64,000 nt of DNA from positions 1,105,693 to 1,169,692 of the forward strand of contig SAXG01000001.1 of the NCBI GenBank assembly GCA_012932865.1, in the 5' to 3' direction. This document shows positions 35,639 to 46,617 of this stretch, one piece after another; the first letter of the stretch is position 1, and each line of letters opens with the position of its first letter. The notes under the pieces are model-generated. The model was not told the DNA's origin. It did not search any database and saw only the letters and a list, made by a program, of their open reading frames with translations. The position numbers and the translations under genes are program-made. The DNA is from Amylostereum areolatum. Taxonomy: Eukaryota; Basidiomycota; Agaricomycetes; Russulales; Stereaceae.

Positions 35639-36874
35639 TCAACCAGGGGGCAGTAGGCTGGCGTCGACGACCCCGCCCTCGTCTTCAACGGCTGAGTCCT
35701 CTGCCGACCTCGCGATGGGTGTGCGCGGCATGGCCATAAGGCCTGTAGCCAGTCGTCAATCTAAAAGGAAACACAGGATGTGGATAGTGAGGAAACATAC
35801 CTGTACGCGCCGACTCAATGATCCCGAACGGCTTCACGAGGCTCAAGAACGCCTCGACACGACTCGTCTTGCCACTCATCTCCACGATCACGCTGTTTTC
35901 GCTCACGTCCACGATGCGCGCGCCGAACTGAGTCGCGAGCACGTGCAGGCTCTGTAGATGTTGATGGCGTTGGCGGAGGGCCTCCGAGGGCGTGAGAGGC
36001 TTCGCCCTCGCCGGAGGATGTTGCGCCTCAGGTGAGGAGGATTCAGCCGATTCGGACGGGTGCGCGCCCTTTTCGAAATTGCGGGCGAGGAGCATCTCAC
36101 GTTCGAGCTTGGTGTGCTCTTCGTGCTCCTGGTGACTCTGGAGCGGGTCGTGCGAGGGTCCGCCAAGGAGCTGGTCGTCGAGGTATTCAGGGCCAAGGAT
36201 GGAGACCTTGACGAGGAGGAGTTCGCGGGTGATCGTGCGCGTGTCAGTGTAGTCGAGCACGGCCCAGACGGGGACCTGTCCATGTCCACAAACAGAGGAA
36301 TGTGAGGTGATGACCAGAAGATACCAAAGAGAGCACGTACGAGGTCTTCTAGTTGGCGCCGCGCCTGCTCGACGACTCCGTCTTGGCCGCTGAGAACGAT
36401 GCACATGCGACTGAGGTCGCGAATCTCGGTGCGACAGACTACGAGGGAGTCGATGTTGAAACCGCGACCGGCAAGGATACCAGAGACACGAGATAGCACC
36501 CCAGGCTCGTTCTGCACGAGACAATTCAAGACGTGCCTTTGGAAATAGTAAACAGATAAGTCAGGAGTTCCCTCGCGAAGAAGATAAGGTACATGCTTCT
36601 TGAACGGCTGCAGACTAGGAGGTGGAGTATTGTAGAGTATGTTGGTGACAGCCTCCTCGGCCGTTCTAGAGCGGGGAAGGTCCATCTTGGGTAGAGGAGG
36701 TGGGCGAACTCTGTTGGATATCTTGTAGTCCAATGCGGAGGTAGAGTCATCTATGGGAGGAGGCGGTCTAGGAGGGGCGCCAGAGAGGACGCGTCGGGTG
36801 GAGGAGAGAAGGCGAGCATGAACGAGAGGGCAGGCGGTCACCCGTGAGCGAAGAGCGAGAGATAATGTGGACAT
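35639..36874 (-). CDS. ILV6: Acetolactate synthase regulatory (small) subunit
   Basis: Activates the Ilv2 catalytic subunit and confers valine feedback in mitochondrial branched-chain amino-acid synthesis. The N-terminus (MSTLSLALRSRVTACPLVHA) is an Arg/Ser-rich mitochondrial presequence. The first ACT domain reads VLNCLVQNEPGVLSRVSGIL and GRGFNIDSLVVCRTEI with LSRMCIVLSGQDGVVEQARR. The second part has VPVWAVLDYTDTRTITREL and LVKVSILGPEYLDDQ, a Glu/His-rich insert, then LHVLATQFGARIVDVSENSV, VEAFLSLVKPFGIIESARTG and MAMPRTPIARS. The protein ends VVDASLLPPG at 35639-35641. The join PFKK/HVLNCL only works with a 60-nt intron at 36537-36596 whose donor is GC (GCATGT). That intron is stop-free, so unspliced RNA would add 20 residues. 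ACT order and length fit the family. Confidence 0.93.
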
Positions 36875-37229
36875 GATCGAGGACGAGAGCCAAAGGACGC
36901 GCTGGCGAGGTCCTGGGTCAGATTGAGCTCAAGAGCGGGGCGAGTCCTGGCGAGTCACTTCAAAGTTCACAGAAGCATTCGGACTTGCACTCCGTCGCAC
37001 TTCGGCTTGTTGATCCGACTCGACCCCCGCAGTTCAACACTTTTTACTTTCGCCACACGGCAAGTACTTGTGTATAGATTTTATACGTAGCACACAACAA
37101 CAGAACGAATAATATTCCAAGTGTAGCAGATTGACACAGCGGGCCTAACCTTTCCTCAGGCGAAGGATAGTACAATGCCTATGGGTTTGCCTGGTGCCAG
37201 CGGTGTGATGTGCTTTCGAAGGACCTAGG

Positions 37230-39044
37230 TCACGACCACAGAGCCACGACGGCATGGTTAGCTTTTCCAGTCCGCAATATAAGTAGACGATCGTCGATTA
37301 AATCACTCTTCTGCAGTTTGTACTCCAGAGTGGTCGATTTGCCGTTCACGTACAGGCCCCCCATGGCCACCAAACTCCTCGCGGCACCTAAATGAATGCA
37401 CCAGTAAGCATCAATTGATCTGGGAAGAGGGAGGCAAGTCATACTATTTGACTTCACGAGTTTGCATTGTACAGCGAGCCTCGCGGCAGTGTTATTGAAC
37501 ACGCTATTTGGATCGACGAGGTGAAGACGAGGGTCACCGGTTAGGGCGGCGACCACATCTGTTGCCTTTACGTCGTGCACATCGATCCCAAAGAGGACGC
37601 GCGTGGCTGCTTGGGCATGCCGAAGGCCTTCCGCTAAGAGCACAGTTAAACATCGCGGTAAGTTCGATGTTGAGGAGGCATACCGGTGTGAACAAGAGTA
37701 GTAACCTCTTGTGCTAGGAGTCGTTGGGCAGCCCTTGCGTCTGGCTGTTTCTGATTGATGGCGTATGTTTTGAGTAAATCAATGTGAGAAATCAGCATAC
37801 AATCAAGACCTACTTTGTGATCTTCCATAACATGGCCAATACGTGACAAGGGCAGTAATGTAAAAAGTTTGAGGTACTTTTCAACATCGGCATCCGTTGT
37901 CCTCAGGAAAAACTTTCCGGGACATGAGCTCAGGGCCACCAACACGGAACGAAGCACCAACCTGGTAGAAGTCCAACACGCTAGTCAATTTCTCATCCAG
38001 CCAGACCGCATTACCCGCACTCTTGCCGAACTTTTCCCCAGTAGAAGTGGTGAGAAGAGGGACGGTTATGCCGAATCCTTTCTGCACGGAGACCTCGCCT
38101 TCGCTCTCACCAGAGCCGGCCGACGAAGGATCGTTGGCCCGATTGATTAACTCGATGCCGGCAACAATATTTCCCCACTGATCAGACCCTCCGACCTGGA
38201 TGGTGCAACCGGCTTGTTTATGCAGGGAAAGGAAGTCGTACGCTTGCAAGAGTTGGTAGGTGAACTCCGCGAAAGAGATTCCTTGGCTTGAATTGAGCCG
38301 CGACTGTACACTGGGCCGCGGATTAGTCGACAGAGAAACGAAAGGCTCATAGCCTCACCTCTCTCGAGCCAGCATGGAGTTGACGCGAGCATTTGTGCCC
38401 ACATCACGCAAGAACTCCAACATACCCATGGTGTCGAACCACTCAATGTTGTTCCTCACGGTTGCCGGACGACATGAATGTCCGTCTGGTTCTAGTCTGG
38501 ATTCAGCATATTCAGAGGCACGTTTGAAGAATCGATCGATGTTTGCGGTCAACAGAGCAACATTCTCCTCGACGCGCGCCCGTGCCATATGTGGTCTTTC
38601 CGTAGAGCGACCGGAAGGGTCACCAATCAAGGCTGTAGCGCCGCCTATCTGGTACTGGGTGAACATAATATGGAATAGAAGACACACAACAACGCACCAA
38701 GGGTATGACATTGTGGCCGCGGACTTGAAAATGCAGCAGACAGAGAAGAGGCAGAATATGTCCGACGTGTAAAGATCGTGCGGTTGGGTCAACGCCGGCG
38801 TAAACGGTCTGTGGGACACCAGAAGCAAGAAGGGTGTTGAGGAGAGCAGGTCTGTACATGCATCGTTAAACCAACACACATGTTGCAAAAAGTGTCTGAC
38901 TCACCTGGTGACCTGCGATACGAAACCTCGATTTTCCAGCTCCTCCACCAGACCGGAAGAGAAAGAAAAGCTGCGGCGTTGACAGAGGGTTCCCATCGAG
39001 TTTTGGGAGGTTACGAGGCGGGATATCCGCCCTATTCGATGCAT
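37230..39044 (-). CDS. MSY1: Mitochondrial tyrosyl-tRNA synthetase
   Basis: Charges mitochondrial tRNA-Tyr. The N-terminus [20 protein letters not shown] is basic and Ser-rich, a mitochondrial presequence. Class I landmarks: [20 protein letters not shown] (HIGH-type motif HVGH), [69 protein letters not shown] (tyrosine pocket) and [17 protein letters not shown] (KMSKS loop as KFGKS). The C-terminal part has an S4-like RNA-binding end: [20 protein letters not shown] to HAVVALWS at 37230. About seven introns. Head-to-head with queuine tRNA-ribosyltransferase, 277 bp between ATGs; the 11-mer GACGCGACGCG is 52 bp upstream of this start. Confidence 0.94.
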
Positions 39045-39095
39045 GGCTAGACAGGAGTAAGTGGTAGAGGATTGAAAGCACGCGTCAGGGAACTC

Positions 39096-39106
39096 GACGC
39101 GACGCG
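39096..39106 (+). promoter_or_regulatory. GACGCGACGCG motif in the MSY1/TGT divergent promoter
   Basis: Exact copy of the 11-mer also found near CDS1, DUO1 and ATG27/ATXN3. A full ACGCGT box is nearby at 39080-39085 and ATCACGTGAT at about 39113-39122. Confidence 0.45.
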
Positions 39107-39321
39107 CCGTCGCATCACGTGATTAGACGATTCGGAGAAGAGAAGGTTGAGAATTTTGAGATCACTCTCCTAACCCCCACATCTCGACGCAGAGCGGCAA
39201 CACCACACCTTCTGGAATATCTCGGAAACGAGAATATTGCCTGACGCTTAGATAATACCTTAAACACCAAGCAAAGATCTCAAGTTACATTTGTACCTTG
39301 GGCCAACAGGACTCCTGAGGG

Positions 39322-41121
39322 ATGCAATTCGAAGTACTGGCCACATGTCAGACGACGAGAGCACGGGTTTCCAGGATGACACTGGCACGTAGGTGAAACT
39401 TTTCTCGCTTTCTCGCGTACTAACCATCCTGAACATCTAGATGGTGTGACCATGTTGCCCACCTTTATGCCTGTGGCCACCCAAGCCGCGATCAAAGGCC
39501 TTACTCCTCAACAGATGGAACGTTTAGGGGTGTCACTGATCCTAAATAATACCTATCACTTGAACCTCAGACCAGGTATCAAAATTCTCGAGGAAGCCGG
39601 TGGTGCACATAAATTCCAAGGCTGGAATCACAATCTCCTCACCGTATGTATTCCTTCTAGTTTGACCTGCTTTCGAGCTGAATTCGACCTCTCAGGATAG
39701 TGGTGGATTTCAACTGGTGTCTCTGAGTAAATTTACCAAGATCACCGAGGAAGGAGCCTTGTTTGCGAGCCCGTTCACGGGGGAGCCAACCATGTTAACC
39801 GTACGCGATAGGATTTAACCTTTGTCGTCACCTTTTCACCCCGTATATCAGCCTGAAGAGAGCATATCAATACAACACGCCATAGGAGCTGATATCATCA
39901 TGCAACTGGACGATGTAGGTCGGTCAATCATAACGTCTCCACAGCGCATGTCTGATCCGTCCATCGAAGTTTCCAGCTTGACAGTAGGTCCCAGAGTCGG
40001 CGAAGCCATGCGACGATCTGTACGCTGGCTCGACCGCTGCATAGAGTACCACGAGAAGGCTGGCAAGAAGGATACACAAAATTTGTTCGCCATTGTGCAA
40101 GGAGGACTGGACCCTGGCCTACGAGATGAGTGTTTAGATGAGATGGTCAAACGCAAGGATCGCGTCACAGGGTATGCTATCGGTGGTCTGAGTGGTGGCG
40201 AGGAGAAAGGTGGGCACGGCTTATTGCTTTCACTCAGAAATCCCATTTCTGAACTTCATTGTTAGATATATTTTGGCGAGTGTTCGTAGAGAATCAGCTT
40301 TTATCACCAGCACTCGTTTGACTCCTCGTAGGATTAAACAGTGCGCAGACAAACTTCCAGAAGATCGTAAGGCTGTTTATCATCTTTGCTGTGAGCCTGC
40401 TAACGGACTTCAAGGGCCTAGGTATTCGATGGGCATAGGATACGCCGAGGGTATGAATACGATCCCCTGAGTTCCACTAATGTTTTGTCGAGCCTAACAT
40501 AACACGAGTCCAGATCTCCTTGTTTGTGTGGCCCTTGGTGTTGATATGGTATACTCTCCCGCTCGTTGTTCCGCGGTTGACTGACCAGCATCACAGGCGG
40601 ACTGTGTCTTCCCTACCCGGACAGCGCGATTCGGCGTGGCATTGACACACCAAGGGCCTCTAAACCTACGTCAGCTCTGCCGCTGTTTTTATGGAGGAAT
40701 TATGTTTTGACTTTGCCCCAGGTTTACGCAAGCACGCAAAGGACTTTGTTCCAATCGATAGCACATGTCCGTGCCCTACATGCATCGATGGAGTTTCGCG
40801 AGCCATCCTTCATCACACAGTGACCCGCGAAACCGCGGCTGCTCATGGTGGGTATCGTCTACTTTGTCGGCGGCTCATCTCCTGACACAGTCTCCAGCGG
40901 TCACACTGCACAACTTGACTTTCCAAGCTCAAGTTATGGGTCGCGCTCGCGATGCTATCATGGAGGGACGTTTCCCTGCCTACCTTCATTCATTCTTTGC
41001 AGATTACTTCGGAGATGAGGGATATCCTGAATGGTGTGTAAACGCACTACGTAGCGTGGGAGTAGACCTGCTGGAGGGTAGGCCCGATCAAAAGGTGGTA
41101 GTGTTCAACAAATACAAGTAA
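39322..41121 (+). CDS. TGT: Queuine tRNA-ribosyltransferase, catalytic subunit
   Basis: Exchanges guanine for queuine at position 34 of GUN-anticodon tRNAs (Tyr, His, Asn, Asp). The ATG at 39322 gives [20 protein letters not shown], joined over the first intron to [20 protein letters not shown]. Active-site stretches: [23 protein letters not shown] (first Asp), [25 protein letters not shown], and [17 protein letters not shown] with the second Asp. The zinc site is CPCPTC followed by a His about 25 residues on. The end [10 protein letters not shown] stops at 41121. About ten introns; [15 protein letters not shown] and [14 protein letters not shown] were joined by frame. Yeast lacks the enzyme but fission yeast and many fungi salvage queuine; presence here implies queuine uptake. 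The partner subunit QTRT2 is not in the window. Confidence 0.93.
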
Positions 41122-41752
41122 ATATCTCGAGAGACCGTATTATAATTGATACGAAAAACTACGAATATGGAGAGGAGGATATTTATTCATGTCCATATTT
41201 AATCGTATTTACTTTGTATTTACTCCCATTTTTTCTGTCTCCGAGTCACTCAAAATCTGATATATTTCTGGATGTGCAATTGATGAAATGACAGGATGGG
41301 ACTAGATAGCACCACTTCAGATATGCTACATGTATACAAGGTCTCACTACCGCTTCCCCAAGCTCATCGACATGCTTCGGAAAATGCCGAGATGACTGTC
41401 ATCTAGAGCGTAAACACAAGAAAGTTGATGTCAATATGATGTCTGCTGACTCTATTGGGGATAATGAACCTCAGAGAACATACATATGACCAAGGATTCA
41501 CTTCTTGTAAGCTGTGATCTGGCTGCAATGACCTATGAGTAAATATATTATATTATGCAGCCCATATCTAATCATATCCGGTAATTATGATTATGGCTGA
41601 TCATATATTTAACGGTAATTTTGCGTATTATTATGATTATATTTAAGTATACTTTATAGTTTGTTGAACACTAAAAGGTGGTCAAGGGTGGTGGGGCAAA
41701 ATGGGAATATTCCGATGCGTCATGATACATAGGAACACAACGAATATAGTCG
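41122..41752. other. A/T-rich convergent intergenic region
   Basis: 630 bp between the 3' ends of TGT and DBP10, clearly A/T-richer than its surroundings, especially 41480-41670 (repeated TATTATGATTAT and TAATTATGATTAT words). No coding frame. It probably holds both 3'UTRs. A worn repeat or MITE cannot be excluded, but I see no terminal repeats or target duplication. Confidence 0.5.
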
Positions 41753-44700
41753 CTATCGTCTCCCCTTTCCGCGAGATGGCCGCGCATTCTTCGCCCGTCG
41801 GTTCTCCATAAGCTTCCGATCTCTGCGAATTTGGTCTGCGGACTTGAGTTCGTTCTTGACCCTTCCCATTGGCTTTGCGCCATATCTGCCCTGCGGCTTC
41901 TTCCCCCCCTTTGCCTTCCCAGGGCCAGCGGGAACATCTCCACCACTCGCTTCCGAGCGCTTTTTGATTTGTCGGGATTTGCGTTCGTAGTCCGTTGCAT
42001 ACTTGTCCAGCGGTTTCGCCTCCTTGACGGCATGGTGTTTGAAGTGCCTTTTGCCAACTCCGGCTGCGAACCGGGCGCTCATCTCGCCTTCGGCTTCGCC
42101 GACCTTGGGTAGACTGACATGACTCTTCGCTTTCCACTCGTCAAAGCGACCGCTGCGATAGGTAGCGGGAAGCTTGATGCCGCTCTCAGTCTTCACCATT
42201 TTCATATTGTCCGCTCCTGCTCCGTCGCCCTTGATGAACTTCTTTTTCTTCTTGTCCCACGAGAGGTTGGCACGTTTTTGGTCGGCACGCCCTTCATCTC
42301 CCGCAAGATCGAAAGTAGCATTCCGCGCTTGCTCGATGAAGCTGGCGCCATCGCGTAGAGAATAGCTAGACGGGGGATACATCAGCAGTTGCAAATTCAG
42401 GGATATAGGCGGGACAAACCCTTTCTCGGTGTCAGCACCCTTTTGGTAGTGTGACATGTAGAAATCCGAGTCCCGGTATCTCTCTCTTGGCTTCGACACA
42501 TCAAAGACCGCCTGTTCGACCTATTAGAGCTCCATCAGATAGACGCAGGCGCAGCACTTGCCTGTATGTCAGCCTCGTCAGCCATTTCGACATCGTTCGC
42601 TAATCCGCCGCCGTCGACCTCCTCTTCGCTTTCTTCGGCGGCAAGAACAGACGAGGATGAGGCTGCTGCTCGTTCTACGGCCTTGATGAGGGCTTTTCGT
42701 CTCTGCTTCATTAGATCCGCGTTGCCCGTTTTCCCCTTCGTACCAATCTCCAGCGCCGTCTCCGTAGGCTTGAACGAGTTCACCGCTTGTAGAAGTACTT
42801 TGCGTTTTTCGTCTTCATCTCGCCGTTCCACGAGAACATCTGCGGCCTGACCCTTTAAAAGAAGCACAGGGTGGACAATCCCACCGGAGGACGCTGAGAC
42901 AAGCCCCCACTTGGCCGGCTCCTTTGTCATCTCCTTCGCGCGCTTGTAAGACGCCTGGCTCGCTTTGCCTTTGCTTCTTTCGTACATGCTTTGGCCCTTC
43001 TTCATGACTCCCCGAAGAGTAGGGAGGGAATTATTCGCGGTGTCCAGGGAGCGGATGTACTCGACCTCCTCGTCGGCAATCTCTCGAGCAAAACTGCCTA
43101 GGATTAAGGACTCGGTGTAAGTACTTTCGTCCCTTCTCCTAGAAGCAGGGACATCGCTTTGGATGGGCCGTCCCAGGAAGAGCTGCAGATCCAGGAGGTA
43201 GGGCAATTCGACATTGCTAATGAAAGACCATGCCCATCCTTGTCTTCCTGCCCGGGCTGTCCGACCCACACGATGCACGAACACGCGAGCCCCTTGAGGA
43301 AAGTCGTAGTTGACAACGTTTTCCAGCACTGGAATATCAATTCCGCGGGCGGCGACATCTGTCACAACCAGGATGTTGGTTTGTCCTCGACGGAACTGCT
43401 CCATTTGTTGGGATCGAGCGGTTTGGTCCAATGCACCGTATATGTGAGAAACAGCGTAGCCAGCGGTGGTGAGCAGATTAGTGAGATATTCAACATGATG
43501 TTTTGTAGCGGCGAAGACCAAGGTTTGGTGGGGAGCCGTAAACACCTCCCTTGCCTTGCGTTTTCCCTTTTTCTTCTCGGATAACCCAGCTTCCCCATCT
43601 TCGCCAGTAGGTTTATTGGCACCTAGGGGGACACCGATGACGTCGCGTAGCAGGAGAAGAAGACACGCGTCCTTCTCGTCCTGTTTGACAGAGAAAAAGG
43701 CCATCCGGAGATCTGTACTGATTTTTCCTTCAGCGTCAAGCCGAACTAATTTAGGGTTCTGTAGGCCAGCCTTGGCAAATTCCACGAGGGATTTTGGTAG
43801 CGTGGCTGAGAAAAGGAGTGTTTGGCGGGTAGAGGGGAGGCGATGAACGATCTCAGTAAGTGCAGTCTCAAAGCCCATCTCGAAAAGACGATCTGCCTCG
43901 TCGAAGACAACATATTGGATCGAACGTAGGTCAAGATTCATCTCCACCATGAGATGGAGAAGACGGCCTGGTGTTGCGATAATGCTATACAAGGATATTT
44001 AATAGATTAGAAGATGTGTATTGAGCGTGCAAAACGTACACATCGGGATTACTGGAGATCATCTCAAATTGTTCGTCCAAGCTTTCTCCTCCAACGACAA
44101 GTCCCCACCGTAGCGCCTGCCCTCGTTTTGCGCTTTCTCCGTCGTCGGCCTCTTTATCACCGGCATGCCCTCCTTCCCCATCTTTCCAGCCACGAGCTAG
44201 CTCCTTACCGACTTTGAGAATTTGAAGAGCGAGCTCTCGGGCAGGGAGTAAGATCAACGCCCGCGCACCGAAGGAAGATGAATGTCGGCCGCCTAAACGT
44301 TGGACGAGGGGGACGAGAAATGCAAGACTCTTTCCAGAACCAGTGCGCGCCATTCCAACAAGATCTCGGGGAGGACTGGACAGTAACATGGGGATGGCTT
44401 GTCGTTGGATGGGGGTAGGCGTACGAAAGCCTTGTAGGGTTAGGCTACGCAAAAGCCACGGGAAAAGCCCTGGAAGACATTCGTTTCAATTGAAAGAAAA
44501 GCTGAGAGGCTGCAACACGTACCCATGCTTTGAAAACTTCCGCCTCCTACTTCACCCTTGACCAATTTGTTCTTCCCCTTCGCGTTCTTCACCACTCCAG
44601 TACCTTCCTTCGTATTCCGCTTCGCTATCGAGTCTCGAATGAGGTCTGCGATATCGTCTTCATCGTTTTCTGCGTTGTGCGATATGCGGCCGTTTTCGGT

Positions 44701-44859
44701 GTTCGAAGTAAGTTTCCGCTTTTTGTGCCCAGCCAAGGCCGAAGAGATGTCGACAGCATCGGAGTCCGAGTGATCTTCGTCAGAGGATGACGGAGCGTCC
44801 GAGAGTTCTTCTTCCGAGTCGTCCGTGTGTGAGGGATGGGGACGTTTACGGACAGGCAT
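41753..44859 (-). CDS. DBP10: DEAD-box ATP-dependent RNA helicase DBP10 (DDX54)
   Basis: Nucleolar helicase needed for 60S subunit assembly. The N-terminus is acidic with a basic NLS (AGHKKRKL). The helicase core has Q motif PTPIQRQAIP, motif I ARTGSGKS, Ib ATPGRLLH, II VFDEADRLFEMGFE, III FSATLP, V VVTDVAARGIDIPV and VI HRVGRTARAG. After the core comes the long DBP10-type C-terminal region: EEVEYIRSLD, RKVLLQAVNSFKPTETALEI, then SKPRERYRDSDFYMSHYQKG and a highly basic tail ending KNARPSRGKGRR at 41753. Four exons; introns at about 42500-42560, 43990-44030 and 44460-44520. The start MPVRKRPHPSHTDD at 44859 is chosen. An in-frame upstream extension exists (to 45042) but crosses no conserved sequence and approaches the DUO1 3' end. 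Confidence 0.94.
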
Positions 44860-45111
44860 GGATTTATAGGAAGGGAACGGCGAAGTCTGAGCGCAAAGGC
44901 AAGCCGGAAAAAATGGATTACGTAATAATATACCGAGGCCTGGCGAAGTCAAAGGTGAAATTACAGATACAGACTCATATATACTACCATGGTCCATGCC
45001 AGTAAACTGTATAAGGGTATAATTGGCACCGGGTATCTGCATGCGTAGAGGACACAGGATAAGGACACGAGGAATATAACGGCGCTGGGCCTACCTCTTC
45101 GCGCATGTAGT

Positions 45112-46184
45112 TCACGATCCAGGTCTCCTCGACATTCCTCGTGCTGCACTCGTCGAGCCACGGGTAGTCACCGATGGGGGCCTTCCAATCCTCGAGACGT
45201 GAGAGCTCGTAGCGGAAGACCGCATGCTCGTAGGAGCTGCTGGAGCTAAGAACTACGTGAGTATTTGACGCAAGTTACGAAGGTTCTGAACCTATCACCT
45301 GGTCGTGAGCCTCCTCGCGAGGCACTAGCACTCGCGCGCATCGATGCTCGTGTACCCCTAACTCCTCTCACACCGCTAGTGCTCCTAGCTGAGATCCTGG
45401 CCTTTTTTTCTGAGTCCAACCGTTCTTTCTCTTCTCTCGCCTGTTTATCCCTCTCCTCCCGCTCCTTGCGCTCTTGTTCACGTTGAATTGCGCGCTTTTG
45501 TTCTTCCTCCTCTAATCGTCGTCTCTCCTCCCGTTGGCGCACTTCTTTCTCTATCATATCATCATCCTATTGACAGAGTCGGCACCGGCGCAACTCAAAT
45601 GATAAATGAACACACGCACCACATCCGCACCCTGCCACCTCTCATCGAAGATCAATCGAGTAGCGATCTCAGAGTTTCCCAGCAGTCGCACATATTTGTT
45701 GAGCAACGCGTCTGTTTGCTCCAACTCCGCTGCCACCCGCTATACCAACATGAATACTTTATCGACGAGTGCCGGTTGTACAACGTACCTCGGTACTAGA
45801 CTCTGTGGCTTTCAGTGCTTCGTTGTATACCGCAAATGCCGAGTTGAGCTTCCTCAGGACAAACAGGTCGTTTTGCAATTTCTCCTCTCTAGTCCTTGCA
45901 GACGAGTGCTCAGATTTGCTCTCTTGATCTTCATCGCGGGCCCCGAGTTCTTCCATGTTTGTGTCATGGTCATGTAAAGTGAAGGTTGTGTCTTCTGGGT
46001 GTGGAAGCAAACTGAAGGGTCTCCTCGGCAGGCGGTCTGTCAACGAGAGCTCCGATAGAGATAGATCGTCGCCTCCAAGGCCGGTGTGGGATGACGACGG
46101 GTAAGGAGTAGACAGAGGTGATTCGGAGAGTAGTCGAGATCCACTTGGAACATTGGAAAGGCTATTAGAGTCCAAGGAGTCCAT
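45112..46184 (-). CDS. DUO1: DASH complex subunit Duo1
   Basis: Subunit of the fungal DASH/Dam1 ring that couples kinetochores to spindle microtubules. The Duo1 core spans REEKLQNDLFVLRKLNSAFA, VYNEALKATESSTE joined over an intron to RVAAELEQTDALLNKYVRLL and LIFDERWQGADV. A charged helix (EEEQKRAIQREQERKEREER) and an Arg/Ser-rich tail (SGVRGVRGTRASMRAS) follow. Exon ends: donor at 45299/45298. The next acceptor can be the AG before 45245 (tail APAAPTSMRSSATS, ending SRRPGS at 45112-45114) or the AG 7 nt upstream, which opens a different long frame. The former fits the low-complexity Duo1 tail and is annotated. The start MDSLDSNSLSN at 46184 is the first ATG of the frame. CGCGTCGCGTC (46256-46266) and ACGCGT (46289-46294) lie about 70-110 bp upstream. 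Confidence 0.88.
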
Positions 46185-46255
46185 GAGGACAAGCAAAAGA
46201 CGTTCAGTAGACAGAGGTGGTTTCTGTCGAGCGGCTTGAGCGCTTCAAGTCACGT

Positions 46256-46294
46256 CGCGTCGCGTCTGGTTGATTCGATGACGCAGGGACGCGT
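46256..46294 (-). promoter_or_regulatory. CGCGTCGCGTC and ACGCGT elements upstream of DUO1
   Basis: The shared 11-mer (46256-46266) plus an MCB-type ACGCGT (46289-46294), 72-110 bp upstream of the ATG. MBF (Swi6/Mbp1) binds ACGCGT in fungi to drive G1/S genes, so cell-cycle control of a kinetochore gene would make sense, but this is inference. Confidence 0.45.
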
Positions 46295-46617
46295 GACTCA
46301 GTACTCTCGCAACGCATAACTCGCGCGGAACCGAATCATCACAATTACTCCCCGGGCACATATATTCTGCCATCGTCCATTCGTCTCGAAGAAACTCACG
46401 CCCAACTCACGCCATCCAGATCTATCGAACAATACCACACGAGCACGTATGTAGGTATTCTACAAACCAAGAATAACAGATACCTGGCACGCGGGCCACA
46501 AGATGGCGCCGGTGGCAGAAGAGCAGGAAAAGCACAAGCAACTCAGTGTAACACCAAATACAACGCACGCCCAATCGTACAGCGAAGGAATCAGGGGTAG
46601 AACAAGCAAAAATGTCT

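Noticed and set aside
39280..39300. TTACATTTGTACC near the TGT start resembles the LINE 3' end in reverse.
   Set aside because: Only about a dozen bases agree; there is no A-rich tail or target-site duplication.
44860..45042. In-frame upstream extension of DBP10 starting MQIPGANYTLIQ.
   Set aside because: It has no conserved features, approaches the DUO1 3' end, and the downstream ATG gives the expected DBP10 N-terminus.
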